Source: Chitinophagales bacterium (GTDB lineage Bacteria; Bacteroidota; Bacteroidia; Chitinophagales; Saprospiraceae). From it: a DNA stretch of 64,000 nucleotides. Below the pieces are notes generated by a model, which was not told where the DNA came from, made no database searches, and was given only the letters and a program-made list of their open reading frames with translations. The number at the start of each line of letters is the position of its first letter. The first letter of the stretch is position 1. Both the position numbers and the translations under genes were made by a program. Location of the stretch: NCBI GenBank assembly GCA_017303875.1, contig JAFLBP010000014.1, positions 1 to 64,000 on the forward strand, given 5' to 3'. Of this stretch, positions 7,966 through 17,508 are shown one piece after another.

Positions 7966-7998
7966 TTTTTTTACTAACTTGCAGCAAAATACAGTAAC

Positions 7999-9996
7999 AT
8001 GCAGCAACACGGCGTCATTGCACATACCCTACTTACGGATTTTGATATCAGCCTGTTTCAAAGCGGTAAGCATTTTCGTATTTATGAAAAATTAGGCAGC
8101 CATATCACAGAAGTGGACGGCCAAAAAGGCGTTTACTTCGCTGTCTGGGCGCCCAATGCAAAGCGCGTTTCCGTTACAGGCCCCTTTAATGGCTGGAAAC
8201 CCGATGCGCATATACTGCATCCGCGCTGGGACAGCAGCGGCATCTGGGAAGGCTTTATCCCCGATCTGGGACAAGGAACCCTGTACAAATACCACATCAA
8301 AACCGCTACGGGTATCAGTCTCGACAAAGGCGACCCTTACGCCCGCCGCTGGGAAACGCCGCCCGGCACAGCCTCCATCGTCTGGGATTTCAACTACGAA
8401 TGGCAGGATAAAAAGTGGCTGGAACAGCGCCGCGAAAAAGCCGGAAAGCCCCAGCCCTGGTCGGTATATGAAGTGCACCTGGGTTCCTGGAAGAAAATTG
8501 CGGAAGACGGCAACCGATCCCTCAACTACGCCGAACTGGCTGTAGAGCTGGTCGATTATGTCAAAAAAATGGGCTTCACCCACGTGGAACTGATGCCCGT
8601 GATGGAGCACCCCTACTTCCCATCCTGGGGATATCAGATTACCGGCTACTTTGCAGCAAGCGGCCGCTTTGGTCCGCCGGAAGCACTCATGCAGCTCATA
8701 GATGCCTGTCACCGGGCCGATATTGGGGTCATTCTCGACTGGGTGCCCTCGCACTTCCCAAGTGATATTCACGGGCTTTACCTCTTCGACGGTACGCACC
8801 TGTATGAATACGCCGATCCGCGCCGGGGTTATCATCCCGACTGGAACAGTTACGTATTCGACTATGGCCGCAACGAAGTGCGCTCCTTCCTGATCAGCAA
8901 TGCGCTGTTCTGGATGGAGTTTTATCATATCGACGGCTTGCGCGTAGATGCGGTGGCGTCTATGCTTTACCACGATTATTCGCGCAAAGAAGGGGAGTGG
9001 ATTCCCAATATTCATGGTGGCCGGGAAAATTTAGAGGCCATCTCTTTCCTCCGGGATTTTAACGAGGCCATGTACCGGCATTATCCGGGCACCGAAACGA
9101 TTGCCGAGGAAAGCACCGCCTTTCCCGGTGTGAGTAAGCCCACCTTTGAGGGCGGTTTGGGTTTTGGTCAAAAATGGATGATGGGCTGGATGCACGACAC
9201 CCTGAATTATTTCAAACGCCCGACACTTTTCCGCCGATGGCACCAAAACGAAGTCACTTTCTCTATGGTGTACGCTTTTTCCGAGCGCTTTATGCTGCCG
9301 CTCAGCCATGATGAAGTGGTACACATGAAAGCCTCGCTGTTGTATAAAATGCCCGGCGATGAGTGGCAAAAATTTGCCAACCTGCGCGCTTTATACGGTT
9401 TTCAATGGGCGCATCCGGGCACACATATCCTGTTCATGGGCGGTGAAATCGGGCAAACAACCGAATGGAGCCACGACCTTGGCGTGCCCTGGCAATTGCT
9501 GGAGCACAAGTTCCACAGCGGCGTACAACAATGGGTGGCCGACCTCAATGCGGTATACACTTCGCGACCGGCATTGTGGCGCCACGCCTTTACGCCGGAA
9601 GGTTTTGAATGGGTTTCCGGCGATGACAGCGAAAACAGCGTTATGACTTTCCTGCGCAAAGGCGACGCGGCCGAACCGAGTTTGCTGGTGGTTTGTCACT
9701 TCGGCGCCAACACCATAGACGGGTACCGCGTAGGCCTGCCTTACGGCGACGAATGGGTAGAAATTTTGAACAGCGACGACGCTAAATACGGCGGCAGCGG
9801 ACAAGTCAACGGAACGCTTAAAGCGGAGCGCACCGCTTCCCACGGCCGCGACTTTTCAATTGCTTTCAAATTGGCGCCGTTGAGTGTACAAATTTTTGAA
9901 GGGCTAAAACCGCCGAAACCCAAGGCTGCAACAAGCAAAAAAGTAACGCCCGTGAAAGAAAAAGCAACAAAGCCCGCAAAAAAGGGAAAAAATTAG
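7999..9996 (+). CDS. glgB: 1,4-alpha-glucan branching enzyme
   Basis: 665 residues. It makes alpha-1,6 branches in glycogen. An N-terminal CBM48 domain (about 35-125, YFAVWAPNAKRVSVTG and FNGWKP) precedes the GH13 barrel. The likely nucleophile is Asp317 in GLRVDAV, the acid/base Glu370 in ETIAEES, and the transition-state Asp438 in LSHDE. The C-terminal all-beta domain is followed by a Lys/Pro/Ala-rich tail of about 30 residues (ending KPAKKGKN), unusual for GlgB. The upstream epimerase is probably in the same transcript. Confidence 0.95.
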   Translation: MQQHGVIAHTLLTDFDISLFQSGKHFRIYEKLGSHITEVDGQKGVYFAVWAPNAKRVSVTGPFNGWKPDAHILHPRWDSSGIWEGFIPDLGQGTLYKYHIKTATGISLDKGDPYARRWETPPGTASIVWDFNYEWQDKKWLEQRREKAGKPQPWSVYEVHLGSWKKIAEDGNRSLNYAELAVELVDYVKKMGFTHVELMPVMEHPYFPSWGYQITGYFAASGRFGPPEALMQLIDACHRADIGVILDWVPSHFPSDIHGLYLFDGTHLYEYADPRRGYHPDWNSYVFDYGRNEVRSFLISNALFWMEFYHIDGLRVDAVASMLYHDYSRKEGEWIPNIHGGRENLEAISFLRDFNEAMYRHYPGTETIAEESTAFPGVSKPTFEGGLGFGQKWMMGWMHDTLNYFKRPTLFRRWHQNEVTFSMVYAFSERFMLPLSHDEVVHMKASLLYKMPGDEWQKFANLRALYGFQWAHPGTHILFMGGEIGQTTEWSHDLGVPWQLLEHKFHSGVQQWVADLNAVYTSRPALWRHAFTPEGFEWVSGDDSENSVMTFLRKGDAAEPSLLVVCHFGANTIDGYRVGLPYGDEWVEILNSDDAKYGGSGQVNGTLKAERTASHGRDFSIAFKLAPLSVQIFEGLKPPKPKAATSKKVTPVKEKATKPAKKGKN

Positions 9997-10170
9997 CGCT
10001 TGTCTGCTAATTGAACGCGTGCAGAAATGCGTCCGTTTACCCTGGGTTACCCGCTTTTTTTTATCAGAGAATCAAAGGGTTGTATGCAGAATTGTCGGGA
10101 ATTGGCATAGTTTTGGTAAATGATCATTAATAAGCCACGTGTTTTTTTAATAATCATTCCGAAATCGATC

Positions 10171-10851
10171 ATGAGCCCTATCGCATCTCCCGCTGCATTT
10201 GACAAATTTTCCCTGTTGCAATCCCTGACAGACGATGAAAAGCGCCAGTTGGCTGCTATTTCAGAGCGTCGTGTTGCACCGAAGCATTCTTTTATTTATC
10301 TTGCCGATGAGCCAAGCGAATACCTGTACTTCCCGCTTGAAGGCGCGGTAAAAATCGGTATTTACTCCCACGACGGGCGCGAGATCATCAAGCATATTCA
10401 GCATCCGTTTTCGCTGTTTGGAGAAATGAGCCTCACCGGCGAAGAAAAGCGCGCTGATTTTGCCAGCAGTATGAACCGCGAAGTGGTTTATTACCGCGTG
10501 CGCACCACGGATTTCCAGAAAATCATGCAGCAAAATTTCCCCCTCGCACAAGCCATTATGTTGTTTATGGGCGAACGCCTGCGCAAAGCAGAGCGTCAGT
10601 GGGAATCGCTGATTCTGAAAGACGTGCGTACCCGTATTGTAGAATTTTTGAAAGAAAGCGCTGGTGAACGCGGCCGACAGGTGGGCTTTGAAACCCTCGT
10701 CAAGCACGGCCTTACCCAGCAGGATATTGCCAATTTGGTAGGCGCCAGCCGACAAACCGTTACGGCGGTGCTGAATGAGTTGCGGAAATCCAACCTCATC
10801 CATTTCAACCGCAATACCATTCTGATCCGGGATATTGAAAAATTAAACTGA
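10171..10851 (+). CDS. Crp/Fnr-family transcriptional regulator
   Basis: 226 residues from ATG 10171, chosen over an upstream start at 10120 because the extra 17 residues are hydrophobic and unlike the family. A cyclic-nucleotide-type beta-roll (about 25-125) is followed by a dimerisation helix and a winged-helix domain (about 150-225) with LTQQDIANLVGASRQTVTAVL. There is no cysteine at all, so it is not an FNR-type iron-sulfur sensor. It is followed by a 24-bp palindrome and ric, suggesting a DNR/NnrR-like nitric-oxide or redox role (inference). Confidence 0.85.
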   Translation: MSPIASPAAFDKFSLLQSLTDDEKRQLAAISERRVAPKHSFIYLADEPSEYLYFPLEGAVKIGIYSHDGREIIKHIQHPFSLFGEMSLTGEEKRADFASSMNREVVYYRVRTTDFQKIMQQNFPLAQAIMLFMGERLRKAERQWESLILKDVRTRIVEFLKESAGERGRQVGFETLVKHGLTQQDIANLVGASRQTVTAVLNELRKSNLIHFNRNTILIRDIEKLN

Positions 10852-10910
10852 GCGGCTGTGCAGCGTTTCCCGGCACCGGGGTTGCATCAGTTTTCAGCAT
10901 GATAAAAGTC

Positions 10911-10934
10911 ATTTCGGATAAATTTGTCCGAAAT
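10911..10934. promoter_or_regulatory. 24-bp palindrome upstream of ric: probable operator
   Basis: The half-site ATTTCGGA (10911-10918) is mirrored exactly by TCCGAAAT (10927-10934), with AAATTT at the centre; only one central pair mismatches. It lies 54 bases before ric and 60 bases after the Crp/Fnr stop. It does not match the classical FNR/CRP TTGAT-N4-ATCAA or TGTGA-N6-TCACA sites. It may bind the adjacent regulator or an NsrR-type repressor. Confidence 0.55.
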
Positions 10935-10987
10935 TCAGAGGCGCCTATTTTTGCCCCTGATGTTTCATCTGTAAACAACTTTTAGTC

Positions 10988-11704
10988 ATGGATATTACAC
11001 AAAAAAGCATTGTAGGTCAGGTAGTTGCGTCAGATTATCGCACTGCTGCTGTATTCCACCGCAACGGTATTGATTTTTGTTGCAATGGCAACCGCAGTAT
11101 TGAGGATGCCTGTAGCGCCAATGGGCTGAACGCGATCGACCTGATGACACAACTCCAGGCTGTTGACGCCAGAGGTGGTGATAAGGGTATGGATTTTCAA
11201 ACCTGGCCGGCAGATTTGCTGATCGATTATATTGAAAAGCGGCACCACCGTTACGTCACAGAAAAAATTCCGGAATTGCTTGCGTTTTTAGAAAAACTGG
11301 TTCGGGTACACGGCTCCAGGCATCCCGAATTGCTGGAAATCGGTCAGGAATTTTCGGCAGCAGCAAGCGAACTTTCAATGCACCTGCAAAAGGAGGAGCA
11401 TATACTTTTTCCCTTTATCCGCCGGATGGCCGAGGGTACATCCATTGAGCAGATGCCCTTTGGCAGCATTGAAAATCCGATTGCCATGATGCATCACGAG
11501 CATGATGTGGAAGGTGCGCGTTTTCGGCGCATTGCGGCACTCAGCAACAACTATACGCCCCCCGAAGATGCGTGCAACACATATCGGGTGACGTACGCCA
11601 TGCTTCAGGAGTTTGAAGCCGATTTGCATCGACATATTCATTTGGAAAATAATATCTTATTTCCCAAGGCATTGAAAATGGAGCAGCTGGCGCTTGCCCG
11701 TTAA
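10988..11704 (+). CDS. ric: Iron-sulfur cluster repair di-iron protein (RIC/YtfE/ScdA)
   Basis: 238 residues. It repairs iron-sulfur clusters damaged by nitric oxide or oxidants through a hemerythrin-like di-iron centre. The ScdA_N domain is at residues 1-65 with the FCCNGN double-Cys motif. The four-helix hemerythrin domain supplies ligands in KRHHRYV, HLQKEEHILFPF, MHHEHD and HRHIHLENNILFP. Length and both domains are normal. The palindrome at 10911 and the Crp/Fnr gene point to stress control; a membrane-protein gene follows after 23 bases. Confidence 0.93.
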   Translation: MDITQKSIVGQVVASDYRTAAVFHRNGIDFCCNGNRSIEDACSANGLNAIDLMTQLQAVDARGGDKGMDFQTWPADLLIDYIEKRHHRYVTEKIPELLAFLEKLVRVHGSRHPELLEIGQEFSAAASELSMHLQKEEHILFPFIRRMAEGTSIEQMPFGSIENPIAMMHHEHDVEGARFRRIAALSNNYTPPEDACNTYRVTYAMLQEFEADLHRHIHLENNILFPKALKMEQLALAR

Positions 11705-11727
11705 TAAAGGCGTCACAATCCTGATCT

Positions 11728-12918
11728 ATGTCGCCGACCCAACTGCGTCGTTATCTGTTTATTTGCCTCCTGAATTTCGGGGTGGCGGCGTTGTTGGGTG
11801 TGGCGCTGCGCTACAGTAGCATCGCATGGCTTCCTATCCGGTACAGTCATTTCACGCACGCACATTCGCATACGGCCATGTTGGGCTGGGCATATCAGGC
11901 TTTGTTTTGCCTGTTGGTGTATTTTTTCATGCCACAGGGCGGCCGAAAGTACCGGCGTTTGTTCTGGGCCACACAATTGAGTGTTTTTGGTATCATGGGC
12001 AGTTTCCCCGTACAGGGATATGGCCCGGTTTCCATTACATTTTCCACGCTGCACACCATTTTTGCCTATATTTTTGTGCTGGCAGCCTGGCGCGAAGCGT
12101 TGTGTGCGACACCAGAAATCAGGCGATTACTGCGCACGGCACTGGTCTTTTTTGTACTGTCCACACTCGGCGTCTGGTGCTTGCCACCCTGCCTGCTGAT
12201 TTGGGGCAAAGACAGTGTGCCTTATCAGCTGGCCATTCAATTTTACCTGCATTTTCAATTCAATGGCTGGTTTGCTGCTGCTGTTGGCGCACTGTACATG
12301 CAATGGCGACAGCAGCAATTTGGGCCGGTACTGCAACATTCGTTTTTTAAAAATTTTTGGTATTTATTCTCTGGTGGCACCGCGCTCACCTTTTTTCTGC
12401 CGGTTTCCTGGTATGTCCCGGAAGCGTGGGTGGCATCACTGAATGGCCTGGGCCTGTGTTTTCAGCTTGGGGCACTTTATTATTTTTTGAAATGGGCAGG
12501 GCCTAAACAGCGGCCCTTCGCATCCTGGCTGTCGCGAATACTGTTTTTATTCCTGTTGTCGGGCCTCCTGCTTAAATTGTTGTTTCAGAGTCTGACTTTT
12601 TTACCTCCGCTTGCCGACATGGCACGAATACAACCATACAGAATTGGTTTTATTCACGTCAGCATGCTCGCTTTTTTAAGTGGTTTTTTACTGCTGATAT
12701 TTGCAGAGCTGCTGCGGTGGCATTTGCAAAAGGGCATTGCATTTGTGGCCTTTGCATTGTTCATCAGTGGTTTTTTACTTACTGAATTGCTGTTGTTCAC
12801 GCAGGCATTTGCAATACCCTGCCTGAGCAGTAACACTTATTTCGGGCTGCTTTTTACGGGCAGTTTGTTGTTGTTTTCCGGTATTTTGGGTTTTATCATT
12901 CTGCTTTGGCGGCGCTGA
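11728..12918 (+). CDS. Polytopic membrane protein, distantly heme-copper-oxidase subunit I-like
   Basis: 396 residues with about 12 membrane helices. Helix two carries a striking His cluster (HFTHAHSHTAMLGW, about 41-54), and later helices carry single His residues in TLHTIFAY, FYLHFQFNGW and FIHVSMLAFL. This recalls subunit I of cbb3/NOR-type oxidases, but the full six-His haem/copper set is not evident. Being directly downstream of ric, it may be a haem or NO-handling membrane protein (inference). Its 3' end overlaps the convergent gene by 23 bases. Confidence 0.55.
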   Translation: MSPTQLRRYLFICLLNFGVAALLGVALRYSSIAWLPIRYSHFTHAHSHTAMLGWAYQALFCLLVYFFMPQGGRKYRRLFWATQLSVFGIMGSFPVQGYGPVSITFSTLHTIFAYIFVLAAWREALCATPEIRRLLRTALVFFVLSTLGVWCLPPCLLIWGKDSVPYQLAIQFYLHFQFNGWFAAAVGALYMQWRQQQFGPVLQHSFFKNFWYLFSGGTALTFFLPVSWYVPEAWVASLNGLGLCFQLGALYYFLKWAGPKQRPFASWLSRILFLFLLSGLLLKLLFQSLTFLPPLADMARIQPYRIGFIHVSMLAFLSGFLLLIFAELLRWHLQKGIAFVAFALFISGFLLTELLLFTQAFAIPCLSSNTYFGLLFTGSLLLFSGILGFIILLWRR

Positions 12919-14392
12919 CCCTGTTTTTCCAGAATGTGGGAAAATCGGATTTCGGCGCCCGGCACAACCACACCCGGGTGCCGTGTTCCCGCGCCAGGGT
13001 GTCGTCGATCCCACCAATTACTTGAATATTGCTAAAAAGCGCCTGTACATCAGCGCCTAATTCGTCATTGATGTAAATCAGCGTTTGGGTTTGTGCCGGC
13101 AGGGTATCGGGTATCCAGAGGCGGAAAGCATCGGAAAAAGAATAAACCGCTTTGTGCTGCCCAATCCGGGCATATTGCGCTACAGCACCTGCCTGTCCGT
13201 AATTTTCCGCATAAATGATAAAGCTATCCTCGGCGCCGCAGCTGTCGGCTGCGGCATCAGCATGTCGGGCCAGCGACTCCCAGCCCAGCATATCGGCATA
13301 ATCTTGGGGCAGCGGGTGCAGGCGGCCGTCTTCCCAGCGTACCGCGCCTTCGAGGTATTGCCTGCCGGCAATTTTTTGCTGCATCGCAGCCGGCTTCAAA
13401 AAAGGTTTGCCCAGTGGGAGCAGGGGCAATGCGAGCAAGAGCAACAGTAGCGGCAGCAGCAACTTCGTAAGCTTGCTGCTCAATTTTTCTTCCCAAAAAC
13501 AGGCGCCTCCCGCTATCAATGGCATATAAATGCCGAGGCAGTAGTAGCTTTTACCCTTTAACAGCAGCAAGGTCAGCAACATCAGTACGGCAAAAACACT
13601 CAGGTAACGCAGTTGTTTCTGCTGCCAAAGCCACCACAAACCCGGTAGCCAGACCAACAATGCAGAGCCGTTCATCAACAACTGATCGACCAAAAATGCC
13701 ACAGGGTTTACATTTTCCAATTGGGTTTCCCGCAGTTCGCGCATGTGGGTAATTACCGGGAATTCATGCGCCCATTGCCAATAAAGGTTAGGTAAAAACA
13801 CCAGCAATGCCAGTCCGGCAGCACCTGCAAGGTGCAGCGTCAATAAGGCTTTTCGCTCCGGGCCAAACAGCACTGCCAACGGCAATAAAACGGCCAAAAA
13901 TGCCACCGTGTATTTATTCAGCAAACCCAGGCCTACAACGATGGCCATAGCGTATAAGATTCCCGGCTTAGCCGTTTTAAGCCATTTTATGCTCAAAAAA
14001 AGCGTCAAGGTCCAGAAAAACCAATCAAAAATAACCGGCTGCAACATGGAGGCCGAGCGCAATAAGGCCAGCGAGCAGCACATCGCCAAAGCACCCAGCA
14101 GCTGCGCATAACGTCCGCCGCCCATCGCTCGGATCATTTCAATTCCCAGACCCGCGATGGCGCCACCCGCCAGCGCTGGCAATACATGCGCCGCAATCAG
14201 GCTGCCACCCAGCACCTCGCCACTGATCCAGCCCATCAGTCCGATAAACGGCGGATTGGACCAAAATCCCCAATCCAAATGCCGGCCAAGCGACAGGTAG
14301 AGCAGCTCATCCCGGTGAAACCCCCACAACGCGCCAGTGGCAATCTGAAAAACAGCATAGATGGCTCCGAAAAAAAAAGCAAATAATTTCAT
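12896..14392 (-). CDS. Glycosyltransferase family 39-like (ArnT/PMT) membrane protein
   Basis: 498 residues. The N-terminal signature HRDELLYLSLGRHLDWG (about residues 25-41), with its Asp-Glu pair on the first periplasmic loop, followed by NPPFIGL, is diagnostic of the PMT_2/ArnT group. About 11 hydrophobic helices lead to a C-terminal soluble domain (about 350-498). Such enzymes move a sugar from polyprenyl phosphate to a lipid or protein at the periplasmic face. The acceptor is unknown. It overlaps the convergent ric-associated gene by 23 bases and has no sugar-pathway neighbour. Confidence 0.8.
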   Translation of the reverse strand: MKLFAFFFGAIYAVFQIATGALWGFHRDELLYLSLGRHLDWGFWSNPPFIGLMGWISGEVLGGSLIAAHVLPALAGGAIAGLGIEMIRAMGGGRYAQLLGALAMCCSLALLRSASMLQPVIFDWFFWTLTLFLSIKWLKTAKPGILYAMAIVVGLGLLNKYTVAFLAVLLPLAVLFGPERKALLTLHLAGAAGLALLVFLPNLYWQWAHEFPVITHMRELRETQLENVNPVAFLVDQLLMNGSALLVWLPGLWWLWQQKQLRYLSVFAVLMLLTLLLLKGKSYYCLGIYMPLIAGGACFWEEKLSSKLTKLLLPLLLLLLALPLLPLGKPFLKPAAMQQKIAGRQYLEGAVRWEDGRLHPLPQDYADMLGWESLARHADAAADSCGAEDSFIIYAENYGQAGAVAQYARIGQHKAVYSFSDAFRLWIPDTLPAQTQTLIYINDELGADVQALFSNIQVIGGIDDTLAREHGTRVWLCRAPKSDFPTFWKNRVSAAKAE

Positions 14393-14556
14393 TCCATAAA
14401 AATATGAAAAGTTATTGAAAAGGAACCGGTTACATCATTTTGGGGTAGTTGCTCGTATACTTCAAAGCAACAGACCCAATAATATGTTTATAAAAAGCCG
14501 TAATTTCACTTCCTCAAATACCCCAGCCCCCAAATCGCTCCCAACCTTTAAAAATT

Positions 14557-15474
14557 ATGGCTCGCAAAAACGATTCTTCCTCCGGGATGCTTTTTAAAAC
14601 CGGCATCTTTGCTGTATTAGCCGGATTAGCCTACTGGATTTTCAGCCAGTTTTCCGGCGGCAGCTCAGTCGGGACGCCGCCCATCAATCCAACAACACCA
14701 ACGACACAGGAAGCACAGGTTCCGAAAAACAGCCAGTCGACGACCAAGCCCATGGTGCCCGATGAAATTTTGCCCACGGCGTCAACCGATGGCATTGTGC
14801 GGCACAACTGGTTTACCCTTTCTTATAATGAGGCACACGAACAGGCCGAATGGGTGGCCTATGAAATTAATAAAACCCGCCTCAACGATAACTGGGCAGA
14901 GCGTCCTAATACCTTCCGGCCCGACCCCGATATCCGCACCGAAAGCGCAACCCCGCGCGATTACAGCGGCAGCGGATACGATAAAGGACACCTTTGCGCG
15001 GCCGCCGATATGGCCTTCGATGCCGTTGCCATCGACGAAACCTTTATGATGAGCAATATTTCTCCGCAGCTCAGAGCCTTTAATGCCGGGATCTGGCGCG
15101 AGTTGGAAGAGCTGTGTCGGGACTGGGGCCGAAAGTTCGGGCAGGTATACGTGGTAACCGGCCCAGTGCTTACCTTGGAGCCAAAAGGCCAGATCGGTTT
15201 TAGCAAGGTGTCCGTACCTGCGTCTTTTTATAAGGTAGTGGTGGCGCCCAAACAACGCCTCGCCATCGGCTTCATCATTCCCAATGAAATGAGCACCCGG
15301 CCGCTTATGGATTTCGCCTGTACCATCGACCGCGTGGAAGCCGTAACCGCCATAGATTTTTTCCCCAAATACCTTAAAGGCCTCGATGAAGAACTCGAAA
15401 GCAGTCTCGACAAAACCGCCTGGCCTGTCAATGCCCAGCGTTATGAAAAACGCCTGAAAGAATGGAATAATTGA
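14557..15474 (+). CDS. Membrane-anchored DNA/RNA non-specific endonuclease (NUC1 family)
   Basis: 305 residues. An N-terminal signal anchor (about 8-27) and a Ser/Thr/Pro-rich linker lead to the beta-beta-alpha-metal nuclease domain (about 75-300). The active-site motif reads Asp142-Lys-Gly-His145 followed by Leu-Cys, where DRGH is usual; the His is the expected general base, and MMSNISPQ supplies the metal-binding Asn. It probably degrades nucleic acid in the periplasm or outside the cell. Its stop codon overlaps the left arm of the intergenic repeat at 15473. Confidence 0.88.
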   Translation: MARKNDSSSGMLFKTGIFAVLAGLAYWIFSQFSGGSSVGTPPINPTTPTTQEAQVPKNSQSTTKPMVPDEILPTASTDGIVRHNWFTLSYNEAHEQAEWVAYEINKTRLNDNWAERPNTFRPDPDIRTESATPRDYSGSGYDKGHLCAAADMAFDAVAIDETFMMSNISPQLRAFNAGIWRELEELCRDWGRKFGQVYVVTGPVLTLEPKGQIGFSKVSVPASFYKVVVAPKQRLAIGFIIPNEMSTRPLMDFACTIDRVEAVTAIDFFPKYLKGLDEELESSLDKTAWPVNAQRYEKRLKEWNN

Positions 15475-15604
15475 GGTTCGGGGTTCGGAGGTTCGGGGTT
15501 TGGAGGTTCGAGGTTCAGCGCGTTCCTGAGTTTACTCTGGTCTCTGCCGACAAATAAGGTGAATCTCCAAACCCCAAACCCTGAACCTCCGAACCCCAAA
15601 CCTC
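15473..15604. repeat. Intergenic inverted repeat, GGTTCGG word family
   Basis: Left arm 15473-15513 and right arm 15564-15604 are near-perfect inverted copies made of GGTTCGG/GGTTTGG words. The repeat begins in the TGA of the nuclease gene and ends 23 bases before the next start, so it fills the intergenic gap. No T-tract follows, so it is not a standard terminator. Confidence 0.8.
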
Positions 15605-15627
15605 CAAACCTTCAAATCTTTTACACA

Positions 15628-16113
15628 ATGCTTAAAAAAATTGCTTACGGCCTTTTGGCCATTCTGCTTATCATCCAGTTCATTCGTCCGGAGCGCAACA
15701 GCTCGGATAATCAGAGCAATCACATCCGCACGGTATTCCCGATACCTGCTGAGGTAGAACAGACATTTCAGGTAGCCTGCTACGATTGCCACAGCAACAA
15801 AACCACCTATCCGTGGTATGCCAATATTCAGCCTGTCGCGTGGTGGCTGGCTAATCATGTTGAGGAGGGTAAACAGCACCTGAATTTCTCGGAATTCACC
15901 AAACGCAAGATTGCAATTCAAAACCACAAGCTTGAAGAGGTCATTGAAACCGTGAAAGAAGGGGAAATGCCGCTCAATTCCTATACCTGGACGCATGGCG
16001 ACGCTAAGCTGAGCGATGCGCAAAAGGCTGGCATCACCCAATGGGCTCAGGCTGCAATGGATACGCTCAAGGCTCGTTACCCGGCCGACAGCTTGGTGCT
16101 GCGGAGAAAATAA
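15628..16113 (+). CDS. Haem-binding domain protein (Haem_bd family)
   Basis: 161 residues from ATG 15628; longer readings would begin inside the preceding repeat. A hydrophobic N-terminal helix (about 5-20) suggests export or membrane anchoring. The single CxxCH site (CYDCHSNKT, about 50-58) is followed by YPWYANIQPVAWWL, the conserved core of the family, and by NFSEF. It probably binds c-type haem in the periplasm. No cytochrome-maturation or oxidase gene is adjacent. Confidence 0.85.
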   Translation: MLKKIAYGLLAILLIIQFIRPERNSSDNQSNHIRTVFPIPAEVEQTFQVACYDCHSNKTTYPWYANIQPVAWWLANHVEEGKQHLNFSEFTKRKIAIQNHKLEEVIETVKEGEMPLNSYTWTHGDAKLSDAQKAGITQWAQAAMDTLKARYPADSLVLRRK

Positions 16114-16124
16114 GCGCTTATACC

Positions 16125-17507
16125 TTACGTGAACAAGGCGCCACGCAACTCATCCACCTTTCCGAGGGCGTAAATTTTGATGTTGTACCGTTTGGGGTCA
16201 ATGCCTTTCATGCCGTATTTCGACACGTAGATTTCTTTAAATCCCAATCGGTCGGCCTCGGCAATGCGTTGCTCTAAACGCGTCACGGCACGAATTTCTC
16301 CCGACAAGCCCACTTCTGCCGCAAAACAGATGTTGGCAGGAATACTCACGTCCGACAAGCTGGAAATGAGTGAAGCCACTATGGCCAGATCAATGGCCGG
16401 ATCTTCCACCCGTATGCCCCCGGCAAGGTTCAGAAATACGTCGTTGATGCTGAAGAAATAACCGCAGCGTTTTTCCAGCACAGCCAGCAACATCGACAGG
16501 CGTCGCATATCAAAACCTGTGGCGCTGCGCTGCGGCGTGCCAAACACGGCCTTGCTGACCAATGCCTGTGTCTCAATGAGCATTGGCCGCATCCCTTCCA
16601 TAGTGGCTGCCACCGCGCAACCGCTCAGCTCTTCATCTTTCTGGCTGAGCAGCAGCTCGGAAGGATTGCTCACCTCCCGCAGTCCGGAAGCCTGCATTTC
16701 GTAAATACCCATTTCATCGGTACTGCCAAAACGATTTTTCAGGGTGCGCAGAATACGATAAGTATTGTGCCGGTCGCCCTCAAATTGCAGAACACAATCC
16801 ACGATATGTTCGAGCAATTTCGGGCCGGCCAGGTCGCCGTCTTTATTAATATGACCGATCAGGAAAATAGGCACATTGGTTTCTTTGGCAAAACGCAGCA
16901 GCTCGCCCGCGCATTCGCGCACCTGCGCGATGCCGCCCGGCGCGCTTTCGAGGTGGGGCGTACTCATGGTTTGTATCGAATCCACGATCATGAGTTGGGG
17001 TTGGAGTTCCTGGGCCTGTTGCAATATTTTGGTCGTATTGGTCTCCGCCAGAATATAACATTCGGAAACGAACTCCCCGACGCGGTCGGCACGCATTTTT
17101 ATTTGCTCTTCGCTTTCCTCGCCACTTACGTAAAGGATACGCGCCGGAACGCGCATCGCCACTTGCAGCAGCAGGGTACTTTTGCCGATGCCGGGCTGAC
17201 CGCCAATCAGTACCAGGGAGCCGGGCACGATACCGCCACCAAGCACGCGGTTGAGCTCTTCATCGGGTGTTTTGAGGCGCTGGGTGCGGCCTGTCTGCAC
17301 TTGTTGGAGCAGGGTAGCTTTCGGCGACTCGGCGCGGCCGCCGGTAGTGGGTGCCCAGGAGCGGCGTTTTTCTTCCGCGCTGGTTTCTTTTTGAATCAGT
17401 TCTTCCTGATAGGTATTCCATTCGCTGCAATGCGGGCATTTGCCGAGCCATTTGGGCGAGGAAGCTCCGCAATTGGAGCAAAAAAAGATGGTACGTGCTT
17501 TAGCCAT
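16125..17507 (-). CDS. radA: DNA repair protein RadA
   Basis: 460 residues, the usual length. It is a RecA-like ATPase and branch-migration helicase in recombination. An N-terminal four-Cys zinc finger (CSNCG...CPHC, about 9-26), Walker A GGQPGIGKSTLL (about 98-109), the RadA-specific KNRFG motif (about 257-261) and a C-terminal Lon-protease-like domain (about 300-460) are all in order. The cyclase gene ends one base upstream, so the two are probably co-transcribed. Confidence 0.97.
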   Translation of the reverse strand: MAKARTIFFCSNCGASSPKWLGKCPHCSEWNTYQEELIQKETSAEEKRRSWAPTTGGRAESPKATLLQQVQTGRTQRLKTPDEELNRVLGGGIVPGSLVLIGGQPGIGKSTLLLQVAMRVPARILYVSGEESEEQIKMRADRVGEFVSECYILAETNTTKILQQAQELQPQLMIVDSIQTMSTPHLESAPGGIAQVRECAGELLRFAKETNVPIFLIGHINKDGDLAGPKLLEHIVDCVLQFEGDRHNTYRILRTLKNRFGSTDEMGIYEMQASGLREVSNPSELLLSQKDEELSGCAVAATMEGMRPMLIETQALVSKAVFGTPQRSATGFDMRRLSMLLAVLEKRCGYFFSINDVFLNLAGGIRVEDPAIDLAIVASLISSLSDVSIPANICFAAEVGLSGEIRAVTRLEQRIAEADRLGFKEIYVSKYGMKGIDPKRYNIKIYALGKVDELRGALFT

Positions 17508-17508
17508 G

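Noticed and set aside
15475..15520. tRNA T-loop-like GGTTCGA sequences
   Set aside because: They are words of the repeat; no acceptor stem, anticodon arm or CCA fits.
15559..15627. N-terminal extension of the haem-binding protein
   Set aside because: The Pro/Asn-rich stretch is translated repeat; ATG 15628 gives a normal hydrophobic signal.
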